From contig NZ_RSAJ01000004.1 of NCBI RefSeq assembly GCF_003933965.1, forward strand, positions 1 to 48,204: a DNA stretch of 48,204 nucleotides, given 5' to 3'. Shown one piece after another: positions 45,059-48,204 of this stretch. The first letter of the stretch is position 1. Each line of letters opens with the position of its first letter. Made by a program: the position numbers and the translations under genes. Source of the DNA: Streptomyces sp. RP5T (lineage in GTDB: Bacteria; Actinomycetota; Actinomycetes; Streptomycetales; Streptomycetaceae). The notes under the pieces were generated by a model, which worked only from the letters and a program-made list of their open reading frames with translations, was not told the origin of the DNA and searched no databases.

Positions 45059-46360
45059 TCAGATCTGGGATCCCAGCCTGGGCAGCCGCGGGGGATCGAT
45101 GGGTGGCCCCTTCGGCGGATAGGTCATCGCATGGGCCTCGTAGTAGTTGACCGCCTGTCGTACGGCCTTCTGGAGTTCGAGCTGGAAGGCCTCCAGGGTG
45201 CGTATGGCGCCGCCGGGCGAGCGGTGGCCCGAGCCGACCACCTGCCGTGCGGCCAGCACCCGGTCGGTGAGCTCCTGCAACTGCCGGTCCCGTTCCGGGG
45301 GCACGGTGTCGTCCCGGTGCTGGGGGATCATCACGCTGATCCAGGGACGCTGCCGCTCGGCGAGCTGGGCCATGAGCTCCGTCACGCGCGGGGAGTCCAG
45401 GGCCCATCGGTCGAGCAGCAGCAGGGCGGGGGTGGTGGGCCGGCTGACGGTGAGGATACGGTCCGACTCGTTCTCGAAGTCGCTGACGGTGACCCGGTAG
45501 TTCATGGCCCGGACGAGGTCGGCGGCGTGCTCCGCGAGGGAGCGGGTGGACACCGGATGGTAGGGGTTCCACTCGAGCGGGGTGTCCCCGTAGTAGTCGG
45601 CCGCCCGGCCCGGTGGCAGGTCGGACCGGGACCGGGCGATCACGGTGACGTCGAACTCGGGTGGGTGGGCACTGTCCCCGAAGGCGCTGGGCAGGGACTC
45701 GTACTGCCGGTAGATCTGCCCTTCCTCCAGGTCGATGGCCCGGCTGGCGCGCACGATCCGCTGGGCGAGCCGGTAGACGGCGCGTTCGTACTGGTCCTTG
45801 AGGTAGCTGAGCTTGGTCAGTCCGTAGAACCCCTCCGCCGCGTAGTCCTCCCCGAAGTCCGCGTGCTGGAACTGGAGGTCCTTGGCCACCTGCGGAAGCT
45901 GGGCGACCTCGACGGGAACCCATAACGCGGGGACGATGGCGCTCTCGCGGGACTCCCCGCGGAGGGTGCGGCGATAGATCTCCCGCTGCGAGAACGCCCA
46001 CCACTCGCGGCCGCACTGTTCACTGATGAAGTACCGGGGCGAGTACAGCGGCACGAACACCTGGCAGCGGGCCAGGTTCTCCGACAACTCGTCCGTCCAC
46101 CGGGTGCCCAGCGCGATTCCCTGGTCGAGGAATCCGGCCCGGGCACCCACCGGTAACGACGTCATCTCCAGGATGTGCGCGCACAGGCCGTCGTACAGCT
46201 TTTTCACCCACGCGTTGGGGCCGGCGATCTCGGAGTCGTTCCGCGGCGTGTGCGCGTAACTCAGAAAGAAATACGGCCGCCCATTCCTGGGGTCGTCTGG
46301 GTCCCCTCGCACGAATACCCCCCGATACGCCGTCCGACCGAGCTTCAGTGTAGGAACCAC
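45059..46360 (-). CDS. fxsC: FxsC: TIR-like protein of an FxSxx-COOH system
   Basis: A 433-residue protein of the TIR-like FxsC group. The signature PYFFLSYAHTPRND lies near residue 30. A TIR-type core with QGIALGTRWTDELSENLARCQVFVPLYSPRYF follows. The second half carries a further alpha/beta region (LLLLDRWALD). Whether it has NADase activity cannot be told. The GTG at 46360 overlaps a GAGG with short spacing; a GTG at 46312 is preceded by GGGGGG and may be the true start. It lies 60 bases after fxsB and 79 bases before fxsT, so all three are one operon. Confidence 0.88.
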   Translation of the reverse strand: MVPTLKLGRTAYRGVFVRGDPDDPRNGRPYFFLSYAHTPRNDSEIAGPNAWVKKLYDGLCAHILEMTSLPVGARAGFLDQGIALGTRWTDELSENLARCQVFVPLYSPRYFISEQCGREWWAFSQREIYRRTLRGESRESAIVPALWVPVEVAQLPQVAKDLQFQHADFGEDYAAEGFYGLTKLSYLKDQYERAVYRLAQRIVRASRAIDLEEGQIYRQYESLPSAFGDSAHPPEFDVTVIARSRSDLPPGRAADYYGDTPLEWNPYHPVSTRSLAEHAADLVRAMNYRVTVSDFENESDRILTVSRPTTPALLLLDRWALDSPRVTELMAQLAERQRPWISVMIPQHRDDTVPPERDRQLQELTDRVLAARQVVGSGHRSPGGAIRTLEAFQLELQKAVRQAVNYYEAHAMTYPPKGPPIDPPRLPRLGSQI

Positions 46361-46420
46361 GGCCTCATCGGCGAAACGGTACGTCGAACACCACTGTGCG
46401 GAAAGGGATGTGAAACGACG

Positions 46421-48204
46421 TCAATCCAGCCCCGTGATACGGACCTTGTGGTCCCTTGCGGTGCGCTGGGCACTGAGCAGCGCGTCGGCGGCCACCGGTT
46501 CGCCCAGCCGGCTCGCGACGGTCTCCCCCATGGACGCGACGAAGCGCATACCCAGGTCGGTCAGGGCGCCGGAGCCGATCAGCGTGTCCACCGCCTCGGC
46601 GGTCTGCTGCCGCCACCGCGCGAACCGGACCTCGGCGTCCCGCGCCTCGGCGCCCGGCGCGGTCCGCCGGCGGGCACGCCAGTAGTCGACGACGGCGATG
46701 TGCGCGTACGTCCCTTGGAGCAGCCCTTCCAGCGGGCGCGGATCGGGGCGCCAGGGGGCGTAGAACAGCCGCTCGCAGGTGGGGTCGTAGAGGTCCGCGA
46801 CATCGAGTACGGCACCCAGTTTGACGTGCTGGAACTCGTGGACCAGCAGACACGCCAGGGACTGAGGTGTGCCCGGCCGGGCGATGCCGACCGCGCCGAA
46901 GGCGTCCCGGGCCGCCGAGCTGATGTCCGCGCCCGTGGTGGACTCCCGCAGCGGGGTGACCACGCTCAGGCCCGCCGCGAGTCCGGGGGCGTAGGCGGGA
47001 AGTTCACGACGGATCCACTCCCACGCGGCGGCGAGGTCCCGGTGCCAGCTCCCGGCCGCCGCCGGGGACAGCCGATCCCGTACGGGGTAACCGTGGGCGT
47101 CCCGCCAGGGGTCGGTGTCCTCCAGGGCGACGGCCCAGCCCGGCAGTTCGAAGCGGTGCCGGGCCCACCAGGCGGTATCCGCGGCGGACTTGGGGCCCAC
47201 GGTGTGCTCGCGCCCTTCGACCCGGACGTGGAAGCTCTCGTCGGAGACGCTGGTCACCCGGGCCTCCGTCGCCTCGCCCACGACCAGTGCGCCCAGGGTG
47301 GGCAGCCGCAGCACACCGAGGTGGGTCGGTACGGTCACGCCGCCCGCCTGCCCGGACCGCAGCAGCGCGGCCGCGGCGAGCTCTGCCACCCCGCGCATCG
47401 CGATCGGCCCGGCCTCCCCGTCACCGCGGAGCACGCGCTGGGCCCAGGGGCGCAGATAGGGGTGGGCGAGGACCGCGTCCACCGACTCGGGGGCCTCGGC
47501 GTCGAGGACCGCGAGGGTCTCCCAGGCGGCCGTCCCGGTCTCGTCGTGCGGGCTCTCGTGCCAGACGGCGCCGAGGAGTTCCCGGTTGACGGTGAGCTCG
47601 TGCCGGGCCAGCCGGTCCACCGCGTCGGCGCCGCCGAACCCTGCGGCGATCTCGGCCAGGTGCACGTCGTCCAGGGGGAGGTGGGACATCGGTGTCCTCC
47701 GGTCTTCCCGGTCGCGGATCCCGGTGATGAGCTGCTTCAGATCGGCGCAGTACACGGACGGGTTCATGAACCCTCCGGTGCCGCCCTCGGAGCGGTAGCG
47801 GTGCGCGTACAGCCCTCCCCCGCACGAGCGGACCACGGGACAGTCCCGGCAGGTCTCGCAGAGCCCGTCCAGCCCCTGCTGCCGGGCCGTGATGCCGGGG
47901 TGCGCGGCCATCTCGTCCAGGGAGTTGACGGAGACGTGCAGACCGGTGCCGGGCGCTCCGTCGTACGCGGTCTTCAGCGAGTCGGCCTGCTCCAGCGCGC
48001 CGTCGGTCTCGATGACCGCGAGTTCCACCGGTGCCAGTCCGAGGGACTCGGTGAGACTGCTCGCCCCGCGCAGGGTGCGCAGCACGGAGTCCAGGACCCG
48101 CACGCCCATGGGCCGGCCCGCGGCCGTCCAGCGGTCGTGGGCCCGCAGCAGCCAGTCGCCGTACGGAGTGACCGAGGCGCCGGCGTCGGGGCGGGGCGGG
48201 GGCT
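46421..48204 (-). CDS. fxsB: FxsB: radical SAM/SPASM peptide maturase with HExxH domain (5' end beyond the window)
   Basis: The visible 594 codons are the C-terminal part of a cyclophane-forming radical SAM maturase. The N-terminal CxxxCxxC radical SAM cluster lies outside the window. The frame stays open to the right edge (PYGDWLLRAHDRWTAAG before MGVRVLDSV). The SPASM-type cysteines are in CETCRDCPVVRSCGGG (47820s-47860s). From about 47690 there is a second domain with the zinc motif HEFQH (46826-46840), as in mod_HExxH maturases. It would cross-link aromatic and other side chains of a short peptide whose end fits F-x-S-x-x-COOH. The precursor is not in the window. Confidence 0.93.
   Translation of the reverse strand, partial: PPPRPDAGASVTPYGDWLLRAHDRWTAAGRPMGVRVLDSVLRTLRGASSLTESLGLAPVELAVIETDGALEQADSLKTAYDGAPGTGLHVSVNSLDEMAAHPGITARQQGLDGLCETCRDCPVVRSCGGGLYAHRYRSEGGTGGFMNPSVYCADLKQLITGIRDREDRRTPMSHLPLDDVHLAEIAAGFGGADAVDRLARHELTVNRELLGAVWHESPHDETGTAAWETLAVLDAEAPESVDAVLAHPYLRPWAQRVLRGDGEAGPIAMRGVAELAAAALLRSGQAGGVTVPTHLGVLRLPTLGALVVGEATEARVTSVSDESFHVRVEGREHTVGPKSAADTAWWARHRFELPGWAVALEDTDPWRDAHGYPVRDRLSPAAAGSWHRDLAAAWEWIRRELPAYAPGLAAGLSVVTPLRESTTGADISSAARDAFGAVGIARPGTPQSLACLLVHEFQHVKLGAVLDVADLYDPTCERLFYAPWRPDPRPLEGLLQGTYAHIAVVDYWRARRRTAPGAEARDAEVRFARWRQQTAEAVDTLIGSGALTDLGMRFVASMGETVASRLGEPVAADALLSAQRTARDHKVRITGLD

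Overview
The window looks like the core chromosome of a Streptomyces species. It is very GC-rich, start codons are often GTG, neighbouring genes repeatedly overlap by four bases (GTGA or ATGA), and the gene content and order (thiC, hisC, cydAB-cydCD, ABC-2 transporters, serS, pheA, dtpA and copper genes) match, from memory, the region near oriC in this genus. Perfect and near-perfect copies of the actinobacterial parS palindrome (core GTTTCACGTGAAAC) near positions 155, 9970, 12719, 12756, 19346 and 34214, plus several groups of DnaA boxes, agree with an origin-proximal position.

Layout. 1-2164: promoter, TPP riboswitch, thiC and a double terminator. 2169-7313: a secreted serine-hydrolase (S12-like) protein, a TerD-VWA protein, a two-helix membrane protein and a PPP-type metallophosphatase. 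7323-9993: a LacI-type regulator and a HisC-type aminotransferase, ending in a hairpin that is also a parS site. 10101-16251: a Rex operator, cytochrome bd oxidase cydA-cydB and a fused CydD-CydC exporter, with two parS sites between cydB and cydCD. 16344-20500: an M23 peptidase, a Cof-type HAD phosphatase, an F420-type luciferase-like oxidoreductase, a conserved small protein and KptA. 20513-24910 (minus strand): a tightly coupled four-gene operon encoding an M24 protein, an EphD-like hydrolase-SDR fusion, a PF10118-type protein and a MerR regulator. 25158-28659: two ATPase/permease pairs of ABC-2 type.

28757-32068 is the most unusual core stretch. It holds a 65-residue protein gene, a hairpin, a possible Ser-rich 20-codon reading frame and a class II tRNA-Ser-like RNA with an abnormally long anticodon arm. 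The serS/HAD operon follows on the other strand, and then a ~530-base intergenic region filled with DnaA boxes. 32094-39341 contains pheA and an extracytoplasmic copper/haem-peroxidase set (dtpA, copCD, ecuC, sco, ycnI and a His/Met-bearing membrane protein). 39572-40998 encodes an anti-sigma-type ATPase and an alpha/beta hydrolase.

41014-48204 (minus strand) is an accessory FxSxx-COOH system: a radical SAM/SPASM-HExxH peptide maturase FxsB (5' end outside the window), a TIR-like FxsC and a giant MinD-TIR-NB-ARC-TPR protein FxsT. The precursor peptide was not found and probably lies just beyond the right edge. This module, with its mix of RiPP-maturation and STAND/TIR signalling parts, is the best candidate for a poorly described biological system here. 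The tRNA-Ser-like RNA beside serS is the second.
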